From: Zopfochytrium polystomum
Taxonomy: Eukaryota > Chytridiomycota > Chytridiomycetes > Chytridiales > Chytridiaceae
DNA: 64,000 nucleotides
Direction of reading: 5' to 3'
Assembly: GCA_025765615.1 (NCBI GenBank)
Contig: JAIVFJ010000148.1
Location: 62,001 to 126,000 of the forward strand
This document shows positions 53,829-63,907 of this stretch, one piece after another (positions within the stretch are counted from its first letter, which is position 1; each line of letters opens with the position of its first letter). The translations under genes were made by a program, and so were the position numbers. The notes below the pieces were generated by a model, which was not told the DNA's origin, made no database searches, and saw only the letters and a list, made by a program, of their open reading frames with translations.

Positions 53829-54553
53829 TGTTAAATTGAGGTTTTCTTGAACTTCAGACGGCAACAGGTCGCGTATGTCTCCGCCATTTATAGACGTTGG
53901 TCGCGCCGTGTTTCGCGCTCATTTGAAATAATGCTTGCCTGTGTTTCAGTGTTGGACACTGAGAAACGGTGATTTGTAATTCCTCGGCAAAATGGTCCTC
54001 TTGTTTGATTTCTTATTTTGTTATTTTTATTATTTTTGTTTGTTTGTTTGTTTGTTTGTTTACGTCAGGTTGGCGCGGAAACAAATCGATGTTCCTTGCC
54101 ACTGATTTTTGTTTCTCATCGGTGGTGCTTTCTCTCATGAAGATCTCCCTCCTTTGGTTCTTCTGTACCTTGTACACGCTCGCTCATGGCGGCCGTCTCG
54201 AACAAATTGCTTTTGCTTGTTGCAGCTCCAAAGCGAGTACGACGAAGGTGGTGTTGGCGTGGGGGATTTCAACCGTGCCGACATAGCGCACAGCACCGAA
54301 GGAATTCTATTTGTCACTATGCAAAATCCTTTTAAATTTTCAGGTTTGCAAGATTATCGACGCCAGGAAGGCATTTTGAAAATCACAGACCGAGCCCACT
54401 ATCTGGCCACCCCTGAAAAACTGCAGTGTTCCTGTGCAAGCGCGCATGATCCGTCGTGGCCTCTGTGTACTTCAGTTCAAACCACTGTCCTTCCGCCAAT
54501 TGAGGTTATTATTTCCACTCGCACTGTCAAGTAGCGAGCAGAGTACCTTAACG
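53829..54553. other. intergenic with a possible small secreted protein frame
   Basis: A (TTTG)n microsatellite lies at 54037-54060. On the plus strand from an ATG at 54138 a signal-peptide-like start reads MKISLLWFFCTLYTLAHG. A neighbouring frame continues as LQSEYDEGGVGVGDFNRADI to a stop at 54534. They could be one small secreted protein with a frame change or intron, but no junction is convincing. Confidence 0.3.
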
Positions 54554-54886
54554 TCAGTCCACTGTCCTTCCCTGAAGTGCAGCCAACCTGTTTGCACCTG
54601 CTTGCGCCATCCACCGCATCCTCTGTACGTAAGCTGAAGACTGCTGCCAGTTGAGTACGTCGAAAGATTCTTCACGGTCGTACCTGTAGTAAGTTTCAGA
54701 TCGTCTCGGCAGAGTGTTCCGCCACCACTGCAAAACTTTTGCACGGCCTTGTAAGCTGGCAGTGGTGATGGACTTGCTTATTCGGTCGCGTTTTCTTGCT
54801 TCGAGTCGAGGTGCGGGCTTGGATTGAGCAGGTTCAGCAGATCCCCGACGCCTTGACGATGTTGCCAAACAAGGGGATCGCTGCAT
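54554..54886 (-). CDS. hypothetical protein, 110 residues
   Basis: An open frame from an ATG at 54884-54886 gives a basic N-terminus (MQRSPCLATSSRRRGSAEP), compatible with a mitochondrial presequence. A more conserved-looking part follows: KVLQWWRNTLPRRSETYYRYDREESFDVLNWQ and VQRMRWMAQAGANRLAAL (written in parts). Composition and the Trp/Tyr-rich tract look coding. I recognise no family. A further upstream start would run into the tRNA-His gene and is unlikely. Confidence 0.4.
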   Translation of the reverse strand: MQRSPCLATSSRRRGSAEPAQSKPAPRLEARKRDRISKSITTASLQGRAKVLQWWRNTLPRRSETYYRYDREESFDVLNWQQSSAYVQRMRWMAQAGANRLAALQGRTVD

Positions 54887-55043
54887 CCTGCACGGGATTG
54901 AGGCGGAAGAAGGTCGCAACAAGAAAGTGGCTGTGGGCGTCAAGGTTGCTGCACACTGCGATCGCAATAGTAGGAAACAGGTGGTGGTAGTGGAAGCCGA
55001 CGTCGTCAAAGCTGCGACAGTGCGGTCGGCGATCGAGTGACGA

Positions 55044-55115
55044 TGCTGTATGGTGGAATCGAACCACCGTTTCCTCGGCCACAACGAGGCGTACTAACCA
55101 CTATACGAATACAGC
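55044..55115 (-). tRNA. tRNA-His (GTG)
   Basis: The minus strand folds as a full cloverleaf of 72 nt. The acceptor GCTGTAT pairs with ATACAGC. The D-loop contains AGTGGTTAGTA. The anticodon stem CCTCG/CGAGG encloses TTGTGGC with anticodon GTG. The T arm is GGTGG-TTCGATT-CCACC, and the discriminator base is A. No intron. Confidence 0.93.
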
Positions 55116-55810
55116 GGTGATTCGTCACAATGCTCACATTATACCAATCGAAAATTGCGAGCGCTCACAGTGTATGGAAAATGCCTTAACCTGCCCGCTC
55201 TTCATTAGTTATCCAACAACATTCCTGCCCTTGTCATAGCACCAGCTCTGGCCCTATCGACGTATCGATTTGAAACCTTACCTCTGCGGCTTGAAATGTT
55301 TTTGCACAGGTTCACGCACGTCAGGAGCAAACTCCAACACAAAGAAGTATCGCAAGTTCAAAACCAATTCGTTCTCTGTCATCTCCTGCTCTTATTGGAC
55401 TCAACACTGCGATACTGTGATCCTGGAACATCTTTGATCTCTTGGGTCCGACGAATCTCTTCAACCAAATTCCTTTGCAAGAACCATCAACGAGTTCATG
55501 GGTCGAGTAACTCGACTCAACTTAGACTATCCGAAACTGGTTCCTCCTCCAGCTGCCAAGGCTTACTGTCGCACAGCAAAATCAATTCAACGAAGCGATG
55601 AGAGTTTACAACAAGGCACTGGCCAATTACAACAGGCTCGTTGCAAACACATGCTGCGACTTCACATCGCACAAGAAATTACACTCCCAGGTGCTTGCAG
55701 GTTTCAACGCCTGCAGTCAACAAGAGGACGTTGAGCATCTGAAACGACCGAGGGTGACGACTACTTAAGTGGCTTTTGGTTTTTATTGCAAATCTTCTAT
55801 TTTTAATGTA
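55116..55810. other. intergenic, nothing recognised
   Basis: 700 bp between the two tRNA genes. Short open frames at 55296-55734 have no recognisable motif. Confidence 0.5.
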
Positions 55811-55906
55811 GCTCCTGTGACGCAGTGGTAGCGTGTGGATCTTATGCGCCTTTCGGTTCAAGGCCATGCAAGTCCGAAGCCGTGAGTTCGACCCTCACCA
55901 GGAGCA
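55811..55906 (+). tRNA. tRNA-Ile (TAT) with intron
   Basis: Acceptor GCTCCTG pairs with CAGGAGC. The D arm is ACGC..GCGT and the T arm GTGAG-TTCGACC-CTCAC, with discriminator A at 55906. The anticodon stem TGGAT/GTCCG encloses CTTAT and then an intron of about 24 nt before AA. The anticodon is read as TAT (isoleucine). The exact splice ends are uncertain by a base or two. Confidence 0.8.
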
Positions 55907-56063
55907 ATGCCTGTATCCAAAAACTGGCTGTGTCGCGTCGCGCATCAACGACACACCGTGCAAACTCGAAAAACTAGTGCAGGGCTGTGCCCTCCCCAAA
56001 TCGGAGTGTCCCTCCGAAGATGAAGTTTGTGGACGTTCAACAGAATGTGACAGGTTCTTCTTA

Positions 56064-56247
56064 CAGCCGTATCCCTAAAACTTTGGGGGACCGACTTGTT
56101 TCCAAATCAGATCCGACTTGCTTTCAACTCGAAAGGGACTTGGTTTCAAGTCAAATCACACTTGATTCCGACTTGAAATCAAGTCGGTGCATGACGTAAT
56201 TCTTGCTGTGGAAGAAATGGAAAAACACAACTGTTTGATTGACTTCC
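56064..56247 (+). repeat. left terminal inverted repeat
   Basis: 184 bp beginning CAGCCGTATCCCTAAAACTT. It contains repeated GACTTG/CAAGTC hexamers between about 56093 and 56185. Confidence 0.95.
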
Positions 56248-56634
56248 AAACCGCCACACACTGACATCTGAATGTGGCTCTCCGGAAAGACACAGCATCA
56301 GTTCGACTGACAACCTGACGGAAGAATGGAAGGCCAAAAGACTGCAATAGTGTGAAGGCCTTCTCCAACAGAGGTTGTGATAAGTCTGTTGAAAGCTCCG
56401 CCACAAGTTTGCATTGATGGCTTCGCCAGGGACAGAGACAGACCAGACACATCGACGATCTGTCTCCTGTCACCTTGGTCCAGCCGTCCCCAACATCGAA
56501 AGCCGACCATCGCCAGCTGCCGCCCCCCTGTTCGTCTACCTGTTTTACTTCCCACACCACACCTCTTAGTTGCTTGACTGGTAAGGAATGTTCTTTCACC
56601 CAGTCGCAGATTTTTGAACGTCCATTATGCTCAG

Positions 56635-57646
56635 ATGCGGGGCCGCAGAATCAGTGAAGACATGCGCGAGAGGATTTACATTCTCGGAACAAGGCCCCGT
56701 TCATTGCCAGTGTCGGATCTGACTGCCATCTTTGGTGTTTGCAAGCAGTCTGTTCGAAACATCATCAAACAGTACAACGAATGGGGAACTCACAAGCGCC
56801 TTCCCAGACCTGGCTCTGGTCCGAAAACTATCTTGCAAGTAGAGGACCTCTCCTTCATCTCAGAACTCGTTCGGGAGCGACCCGGCATACACCAGGACGA
56901 GATCGCTGGAGCTCTCAGTGACCATCTCCATTTTGAAGTGTCAGCAAAACTGTTCAGCTTGGTATGGACCACGCTGGCCTCACTCGAAAGAAGGTTAGTT
57001 CGTTTCAGACAATCCCACTTTCAGAAACCATGCTGACAACGAACAGCTTTCTGTCAACTTCTCCCAGCGTTCTCAAGAGGCCATCGCCGCGTTCTGCATC
57101 TTGATGGATGAGGAGCTTGTTGCAAGTCAGTGTGTGTTTATAGATGAAACACGAGTTGACGACAAGAGCTTCAGCAGACGATACGGCTACAGCGGTCGTG
57201 GCAGTCGTGCTGTTGTCTCACAGACTGGCGTTCGTGGCAAAAGCACGACACTCATTGCTGCTCTCAGTGCCGATGGAATTCGCGCCAAATGCACTGTGGA
57301 TGGGTCCTCCACTGCTGATATCTTCGTTGATTTTGTGGTGAACGTTCTTTTGCCCAATATGCAAGAGGGCGAGAATCTTATCATGGACAATGCACGTATC
57401 CACCATGACGATCGTGTCCTCTTTGCTTGTGCTGCATGTGGGGTTCGTCCTGTCTTCCTTCCCCCTTACTGCCCTTTTCTCAATCCTATTGAGGAGGCTT
57501 TCTCTGTCATTAAGGCCGAGTTTCGCTACCTGGAGACTCAGCTTCACGCTGTTTACGACCGTCATGACTTGATCTTGTTGGTTTGTGACGTAATCACGGG
57601 AGATAAAGCAAAGGGGTTTATTCGTCATTCTGGATACACTGAATAA
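56635..57646 (+). CDS. DD34E transposase (IS630/Tc1/mariner)
   Basis: Cuts and inserts the element at TA. The start is the ATG at 56635. The N-terminal helix-turn-helix region reads MRERIYILG, SDLTAIFGVCKQSVRNIIKQY and a linker PRPGSGPKTILQ. A second helical domain (ISELVRERPGIHQDEIAGAL) follows. Near 56935 the frame must change so that SVSKT, LGMDHAGLTRKK can be read, before a short intron (about 56993-57022). The catalytic half is clean: VFIDETRVDD (first Asp), LIMDNARIHH (second Asp), LPPYCPFLNPIEE (Glu), with 34 residues between second Asp and Glu. GYSGRGSRAV and FSVIKAEFRYL are also family features. With one frame break the copy may be inactive, or the break may be an assembly indel. Confidence 0.88.
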
Positions 57647-58007
57647 AGTAACATGATTTGGATTCTTTGCATGTTTGCGATTGGGTGAGAGAATGGTTTG
57701 CAGCGCCATTTGCTGCACGAACTTTGGTGCGTATTATGGTGTGCGCTGTATCGAACTTCGCAGGACAGCCCAGAACAGAAATAAATTTTTGGCAAAGAGG
57801 CGCCAAACGAGGCGCTGGAGGCGCCGCTCGGCGGCGATCCTGTTGCGGCTCCACTCGGAGAGCTGCACACAACATTCGCTATCATCTACCAAACGTAAGA
57901 CGTAGAAACACAAAGAAGTGAGGATAATGATGTATATTGATAAGTTTCTCCTCTGATTGATCCTCCCTCAGCGTATTGATAAGTTTTCTCTTCTGATTGT
58001 ACCTCCC

Positions 58008-59315
58008 TCAGCGCTTCGCAATCGAGATCATCTGGACAGCATACCCAACATGCACACCCAACTCGACAAGCGTTTCAACAGTCATGCACCGCAAAGCCGC
58101 GGGGGTGATCCGATGCGTGCGCGCCAGCTCAAGAAGTTCGTAACGATCAAACTCGTCCACTACAATCTCGTCGATAATCACCTCAATGGTCATATTGCTG
58201 GGTCGCCTCAAACCCTCCTCCTCAGAGGCCCTCTCCTTTCCCTTGCGTACAGCAGCCTCGAAAAGTTTGTCGATCCCGTCGAGGCTGAAGGTCAAGTTAG
58301 GTTGAAGGGCCAGTTGAGGATGATTGGAATGAAGAGTTTGAAGGGCTGATCGAGGATCTTCAAGTTCCGATCCCGACCCCGACGCCGTTTTCGCCAATCT
58401 AGCCACTTTGACCTTTTTGCGGGAGCCGCGAAACATTGGCAGGACGGGAGGTGAGTCCAACGAGGCCCCGTAGTCGTTCTCAAGCTAAATCTGTCAGTAT
58501 TGCCAAAAAAAAAGAGACGAACTTACAATGCAGTTGGCCCAGACTTTGAGCATTATATCGTCGCAACGCAGCTCTACGTCTGTCACGCCATTCCTCCAAA
58601 CGACACCGTTTTCCGTTGAGTATCGATCACGTAACTGCTCTATGGTCCTCTGTAGAGCCTGTCGAGGTGCAAGTGGAATATCATGAGCTGGAGCTGGCTG
58701 GGTTACCGAGAGTGTGATCTGCGGTGTCTCATCCGTTTCCACTGCTGTTGAGGTTGCGCGTGGACAAAACACATCCGCAAATCTGGGAGAAATCCCCTCA
58801 GGAAGCAAAGACAGCTGATCAGAACCGCACTGAGAGGAAGCCAAAGTTGATGGACTGGCAAGAGCAGTTGATGGACCTGCGACAGGAGTTGATGGACCAG
58901 CAACCGCATTCACTGTTGTGCGTACTTGCTTCCTTTCGGTGGAGGATTCAAGAGGAATGGAAGATGTCGAGACAGTGGTGAAGAATAGCTGCCACTGAGA
59001 AGTTCGGAGCTTGCTCTTGGCAACATTCGTTCGGAAGTCATCCATGACCTCCTCATCGACCAGCTCAATTGCCGTGTTCATTGGCCTGTTGGGATGCTTG
59101 TACTTCAGTTTCTTGACTTTGCCGGTGTCCATCCTCTGCCTGTCGATGTTCAGATCAGAGAACGTGGCCGCAATTGAGCTCTTTAGGCCGTCCAACGAAA
59201 CCTTCGAGGCGTCCTCAACAAAGACATCTCTGACGGTGGGTCGTCCAAAAAGAGGGTTGAAAGTGACCGAGAAGGTCCGAGGGTATCTCTGAGGGGAATC
59301 TGATGGTTCTGTCAT
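58008..59315 (-). CDS. transposon accessory protein of unknown function
   Basis: The second gene inside the transposon, transcribed towards the transposase. Start is the ATG at 59313-59315 (an in-frame ATG at 59370-59372 is the alternative). One intron near 58483-58529 (GTAAGT..TTTAG) joins WANCI to LENDYG, giving about 420 residues. The N-terminal part (RTFSVTFNPLFGRPTVRDVF, LDGLKSSIAATF, KVKKLKYKHPNRP, VDEEVMDDFRTNV) has the pattern of a ubiquitin-like or PB1-like beta-grasp domain. The middle is Ser/Thr/Pro-rich with AGPST repeats. A basic patch (RGSRKKVKVARLAK) follows. The C-terminal 70 residues (DEFDRYELLELARTHRI, ALRCMTVETLVELGVHVGYAVQMI) resemble a SAM-like helical domain. I recognise no transposase or nuclease motif. 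An accessory or complex-forming role in transposition is inference. Confidence 0.7.
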
Positions 59316-59627
59316 TCTGGTACAAAGCGTACTGGGGTGAGGAGTTGCTTCAGACAGAAAGATAGTGACCATTAAGGCTTGCCTGTTGCAAACTTCACGA
59401 TCGCTGCAGCCCCTGGCGAAGCCATTTGGCGAAGCCAACTGGCTTCGCCCCTTCTTCGCCCTCTTCCTTTAGCAAGAAAAAGTTGTGGCGTGCTTCCAAG
59501 AGATAGGTCACTCTCTCTGCCTTTCCCCTCTTAACAGACACAACGTGTCTGTCTTGCCCTAGGCCATTTTTTGACCAGCTGGAGAGAGATCGCTCTGGAC
59601 TGAATGCGAGACAAAGCGAAGCAGACG

Positions 59628-59811
59628 GGAAGTCAATCAAACAATTGAGTTTTTCCATTTCTTCCACAGCAAGAATTACGTCATGCACCGACTTGATTTC
59701 AAGTCGGAATCAAGTGTGATTTGACTTGAAACCAAGTCCCTTTCGAGTTGAAAGCAAGTCGGATTTGATTTGGAAACAAGTCGGTCCCCCAAAGTTTTAG
59801 GGATACGGCTG
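59628..59811 (-). repeat. right terminal inverted repeat
   Basis: Reverse complement of 56064-56247 with three mismatches. Confidence 0.95.
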
Positions 59812-59813
59812 TA

Positions 59814-60115
59814 ATCAACAAGACATAAACAATACAATGCACGAGAACACAAAGCAGTGAAACTGGGACAATTGGTTTCAGCGCCGTACGTAAAGTTCTG
59901 GATTGGTCTGCACAGAGCCCAGACTTAACCCCAAGCGAGGATCTGTGGGAGCACCTGAAGCTATCAGTGCAAAAGGATCCCCCGAACCAGCTTTGCAAAA
60001 ATCAGTAGCAAGCACATGGAGTGAAATTTCTCATTGCTTCGTCAACGTTTAGTTGAATGTCATCAAAAACAAAGGTCGTTCCACCAAAAATTGAGGGAGC
60101 TATACCTTAAACACT
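59814..60115 (+). pseudogene. Tc1-type transposase relic (C-terminal part)
   Basis: In two frames this reads QQDINNTMHENTK, then VLDWSAQSPDLTPSEDLWEHLK and KDPPNQL, then CHQKQRSFHQK. These match the end of a Tc1 transposase (the FQQDN, DWPAQSPDLNPIEHLW and C-terminal KGGxTKY regions). The catalytic Asp and Glu regions are recognisable but frame-broken. It belongs to a different family from the transposon at 56064-59811. Confidence 0.75.
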
Positions 60116-60632
60116 TATTTAATGTTCCTATTTTTTCTTTGGAATGTGTGCGTAAAAGTTTTTGAATCAATGTCATCATTTTATTGTGTTTAACTGTCCG
60201 AAGACTTCCTTCCCCTATTTTACACAGAGTTTCGCCGTAGGAATTGAAATTGCAACGCTGTGATTGTAACTTCCATGAAGACTACAAGAGAGTCGTAGAT
60301 AGGTTTTACGTCAACACAGATTGATCAGAAAGCATCACACACAGCGAAGAAGTGGAATGGACGATTTCAGCGTTTTCAGCACAAACACTAAATCATATTT
60401 TTCTTTCGAATCGCATTTTCATAGGTGTCCTAACGCGGAAGAAGCGAGAGTAAGGCACGAAAGTCTAGAGCTCAGCGGGAAAGCTGCGGGCGAAGGGAAA
60501 GCAAATTAAAGTCGAGCGGAAAAAATGGAAGTAGCTCGATTGAGGTCGAAAGAACTTGAAACAGCGAGGGCAATCACAGCAGAAAGATTAAAACAAAACA
60601 TTGAACGAGGCCCGCACAGAGCGGTCGCACGT
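60116..60632. other. intergenic, nothing recognised
   Basis: AT-rich 3' flank of the Tc1 relic, then ordinary sequence up to the PNGase A stop codon. Confidence 0.5.
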
Positions 60633-62698
60633 TTAGGCCAGGGAGCAGTGCCCGTCGACTACGCTGCTGCTGACGGTCCTGTTGTACGCAGAAACGACGC
60701 GGTGGTAGCACTGACCGTCCTTGACCGCGTAGTTGAACGACTGGTCCGTGGTGCACACACCGACTGAAGCTCCACCCTGCACCCCAAAGTACCCGTCACC
60801 AGTCTGGCTCGTCGACCGCTTCGCCAGCGTCTCCCCCGCGTCCCTGATCGAGTTCAAGTCGACGCCGACCTTTTGCTTCACCTCGATATCTGTCGCCACG
60901 GTGGTGTTGACAAAGTAGCTCCCGTCGGCGGCGGGGAAGTACCCGTAAAAGATGTCCAGGCCGTACTTGCGGCGGCTTAGGCCAATGGCGGCGGCGGCGG
61001 GGTTGCCCGCGGGGAAGGAGGCGGACTGGACGAGCGTCAGGACGTTGTGGGAGAGGGAGATGACGTTGGTCTGTTGGGTCAGCTGTACGGTCGAGGAGAA
61101 CGAGACGCGCTTGCGGATGGAGACGACGCGCGGGCCCGAGGCGGTCGTGACGGTCGAGTTGACAAAGGTCTCTTTCACTAGCGTCGTGGTGATGTTGGCG
61201 TCGCCGGCGGCGTTGGTGGCGATGACGACTTTTGGGGGGGTCGAGGGGATGGAGGTCGTCGTGACTGCGGAGGTCGTCCTGGCGGTTGAGGACTTGTCTG
61301 TCCACAGTCGGAGGTGGGCGTCGGCGAACCAGTTGCCGCCGGCGATTTGGTTCGATACATTAAGGGTGACAGTATGGGCGGCGCCGTCGGTCAAGGTGCC
61401 GACGAATGGCGTGAGGTCGAAACGGTAAGACGGAACGTTGGACGAGCCGGGGTGCACGATTGGGCGCCAAAGCTGCGGAGAAAAGGACGTGAACGATCAG
61501 AATCGCAAAACGAAATCACGATCTACCTTACAAGAGGGTTCATTCCGCCAGTGTAAATGACAGGCTCGTGCCAGTCCACTCCCACGACGGTTCCATCGAG
61601 CGCGACGCTCAGCTCCTTGAACGTTCCTCCACCAAACACGCCGTTGTCCGGGTTGGCGAGGGAATCAGGAACATTAAAGTAGTAAAATTCGTCGTTTGCG
61701 TGATTCGACACGACGTACTCGAGCTCGGCGCGGACGACGTTCGGAGGGATCGTTCCTGCAGGGATGGGGAATGACGCTGCCTTGCCGCCAGACAGGGTGG
61801 GCGAAAAGTCTGGGGACGGCTGCGTCAGAGCGATCAGGGCGTCCGGCACAGTGGACGGGACAGGGTTGGCCGAGTCGGTGGCGTAAAAGTCGAACGAGAG
61901 GTGCGTGTGGAAGACTCCCGTGTACGTGCTGTCGACGATATCTGCGTGGTGAACGGATTGGGGAGGTCAGCACCAGGGCGCGGAGCGATTCCCATAAACG
62001 AGGTACTCAACTGTCAAGAATCACCGTGACCGTCTGGTTCGTTTTGAACACAGGCGAAAAGTCGGTCACGTCCTTCTCGACATTCCAGTAGATCCCGACG
62101 CGGCTCGGCTCATCAGTCGTTCCGTGCAAGACCTCGGCCTCTCCGACGTAGATCTGCACGATGCGATCGAACTGGCGGCCGGTGATGTACCCTTGCCAGT
62201 TCAAGGCGACGAACGACCACTCGGTGCCGCACTCGGCGGCCGGGGGCGGGGTGAACTGGGCGACCCAGTGCTCGTAGTACGAGTAGGCGAAATCGTGGAG
62301 GCCAACGTCGACGGTGCACTTGCGAGTGGAGGGGCGCACGAGCGGCTGGGTCACCTCGAAAGTTTCGGTGTAGCCCGCCGGAACGGTGTAGTTCGAAGGG
62401 ACGATGGCGGCCACGTTCTGCAGCCTTGGTTGTTGTGGCGAGGATACCTGCGATGCGATGGCAGAAGCCTTGCGGAGATGGTTATGGGCGATGTCAGCCA
62501 GCTGCCGGTCGTGCTCTCGATGGCTGCTCTGCGGCCGATGCGAATCATCCACCGCGTGATCGGACGCACGCACACACGCACATACGCACACACGCACATA
62601 AGCACACACGCATACACACACACGCACACACACCGCACACAGGGGTGGGTGCATTTTACCTCGAGGAAGGCCTGCACGAGCTTGCGGACCTGCGGCAT
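60633..62698 (-). CDS. PNGase A-like peptide:N-glycanase
   Basis: A homologue of plant/fungal peptide-N4-(N-acetyl-beta-glucosaminyl)asparagine amidase A, which releases N-glycans from glycoproteins. Exons are read as 62698-62660, about 62416-62012, 61941-61532 and 61472-60633, with GT..AG introns at 61473-61531 and 61942-62011. Domain blocks are TETFEVTQPLVRPSTRKCTV, WVAQFTPPPAAECGTEWSFV, LNWQGYITGRQFDRIVQIYVG, NDEFYYFNVPDS, GTFKELSVALDG, VGVDWHEPVIYTGGMNPL, LWRPIVHPGSSNVPSYRFDLTP and AGGNWFADAHLRLW, then the C-terminal beta domain. A one-base change may be needed inside exon 3. The predicted N-terminus (MPQVRKLVQAFLEN) is not a signal peptide, unusual for a secretory-pathway enzyme, so exon 1 may be wrong. 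Confidence 0.82.
62563..62640. repeat. CA-rich microsatellite in PNGase A intron 1
   Basis: Imperfect CGCACA/CACACA tract inside the predicted first intron. Confidence 0.9.
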
Positions 62699-62807
62699 GG
62701 TTGGTTGGTTGGGGGGGGGGTGGACGAGAATTCCTGTGTTGTATGGAGTAGTGGTCGGGAGTGGAGTGGGCGTTGTTCGACGGGTTGGCGCAACAATATG
62801 GTGTCCA

Positions 62808-62851
62808 TCTGTCTGTCTGTCTGTCTGCCTGTCTGTCTGTCTGTCTGTCTG
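62808..62851. repeat. (CTGT)n microsatellite upstream of PNGase A
   Basis: Tetranucleotide run of about 11 units with one CTGC, about 110 bp upstream of the predicted ATG. Confidence 0.9.
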
Positions 62852-63049
62852 AGAGATGCTCCACGCCACCCACCCCCATATTTCCTTTCCGGGCTGCGCT
62901 TTGTCTTGCGCCATGTGCTCCTCAGCACATTGATGCGCAATCGTCTTTGTGGTGCAAGCTCCGATAAGTATACTTCGCGGAAAAGTGAGAGACTGGAAGT
63001 GAAGAAGAAGAACAGGGATAATGCAGGCCGAGACGACGAGCCAGGCCAC

Positions 63050-63510
63050 TCAAAGCGGTTGCCCGGCGGGGTTCCAAAGGGGGAACGACGCGGACTGCAG
63101 GAGCGTCACCAGGCTGTGGGCGGCGGAGACGTCGTTGGCCTGCTGAACAAACTGCAAGATCGACGAGAACGTGATGCGCTTCCGGATAGACACAACGCGG
63201 GTTCCTGTAGCGGTTATGTGACGTGACGCGCGGCTCCTTGAACAGCGTCCTGGTGATGTTGGCGTCGCCGGCGGTGTTGGTGGCGATGACACGCGGTGGC
63301 GCTGGAGGTGGTCCTGGCTGTTGAGGTCTTGTTGACCCACAGTAGGAGGGTGGCATCGGCTAACCAGTTGCCGCCGTTGATTTGGCTCGATACGTTCAAG
63401 GTGAGTGTGTGGGCGGCTCCGTTGGTCAAGGTGCCGACGAACGGGGTGAGATCAAAGCGGTAAAACGGAACGTTGGTCGCGCCAGGGTGGACGATGGGGC
63501 GCCAAAGTCA
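63050..63510 (-). pseudogene. PNGase A fragment (partial tandem copy)
   Basis: Matches only the 5' half of the last exon of the neighbouring gene: WRPIVHPGATNVPFYRFDLTP, GTLTNGAAHTLTLNVSSQING, NWLADATLLLWVNKTSTARTT, VIATNTAGDANITRT, then GTRVVSIRKRITFSS and LLQSASFP before a stop. At least two frame changes are present. The match starts right at the exon's splice acceptor. The upstream catalytic exons and the end of the gene are absent. Confidence 0.8.
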
Positions 63511-63907
63511 CAGGATCAAATTCATATGGGCATCTCGAATCGACAGATAATAAGATCATGCTTACGACACGACCAACTTTTCCCGTCGATCTGTCGGAAG
63601 CCGGCGGGAGACTGGCGAGACGAAAGCAGTAATGCAAAACGGAACAAGCGCGGCCACAACAGCGAAAACATCGATTGATTGTGCCGCCGCGGTCAAACTG
63701 GGGGGTGCCGACCTAGCGCCGCAGTTTATGCGCTCCTTTCACTCTGGTTCCGTCTCCTCGGTTCGTTCGTTCCGTTGTTTGTTTTGAACCCAGCCGCCCC
63801 AACCTGCCCCAACATGTTTGTTTACACCTTGTTTCCTTCTTCTCATTATTAATAAGGGACCGCCTACCTGTGTCTTCGCTTTTGATTGTCTTCCCTTTCA
63901 CACCACA
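63511..63907. other. intergenic, nothing recognised
   Basis: About 400 bp between the PNGase fragment and the gene at the right edge; probably the latter's promoter. Confidence 0.5.

Larger units (their letters stand above)
56064..59811 (+). mobile_element. Tc1/mariner-class transposon with long TIRs and two genes
   Basis: A 3748-bp DNA transposon flanked on both sides by TA (56062-56063 and 59812-59813), the Tc1/mariner/IS630 target signature. Its ends are 184-bp inverted repeats with three mismatches, so the insertion is young. It contains a transposase gene on the plus strand (56635-57646) and a convergent second gene on the minus strand (58008-59315) separated by 361 bp. Most Tc1/mariner elements are 1.3-2.5 kb with one gene and short TIRs. 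The right flank is a relic of another Tc1-type transposase, so the insertion is nested next to or inside an older element. Confidence 0.93.

Noticed and set aside
62990..63049. Hydrophobic start (AWLVVSACIIPVLLL) upstream of PNGase A as a signal-peptide exon
   Set aside because: It begins with GTG, follows directly on a stop codon of the pseudogene fragment, and no splice donor links it convincingly to the gene.
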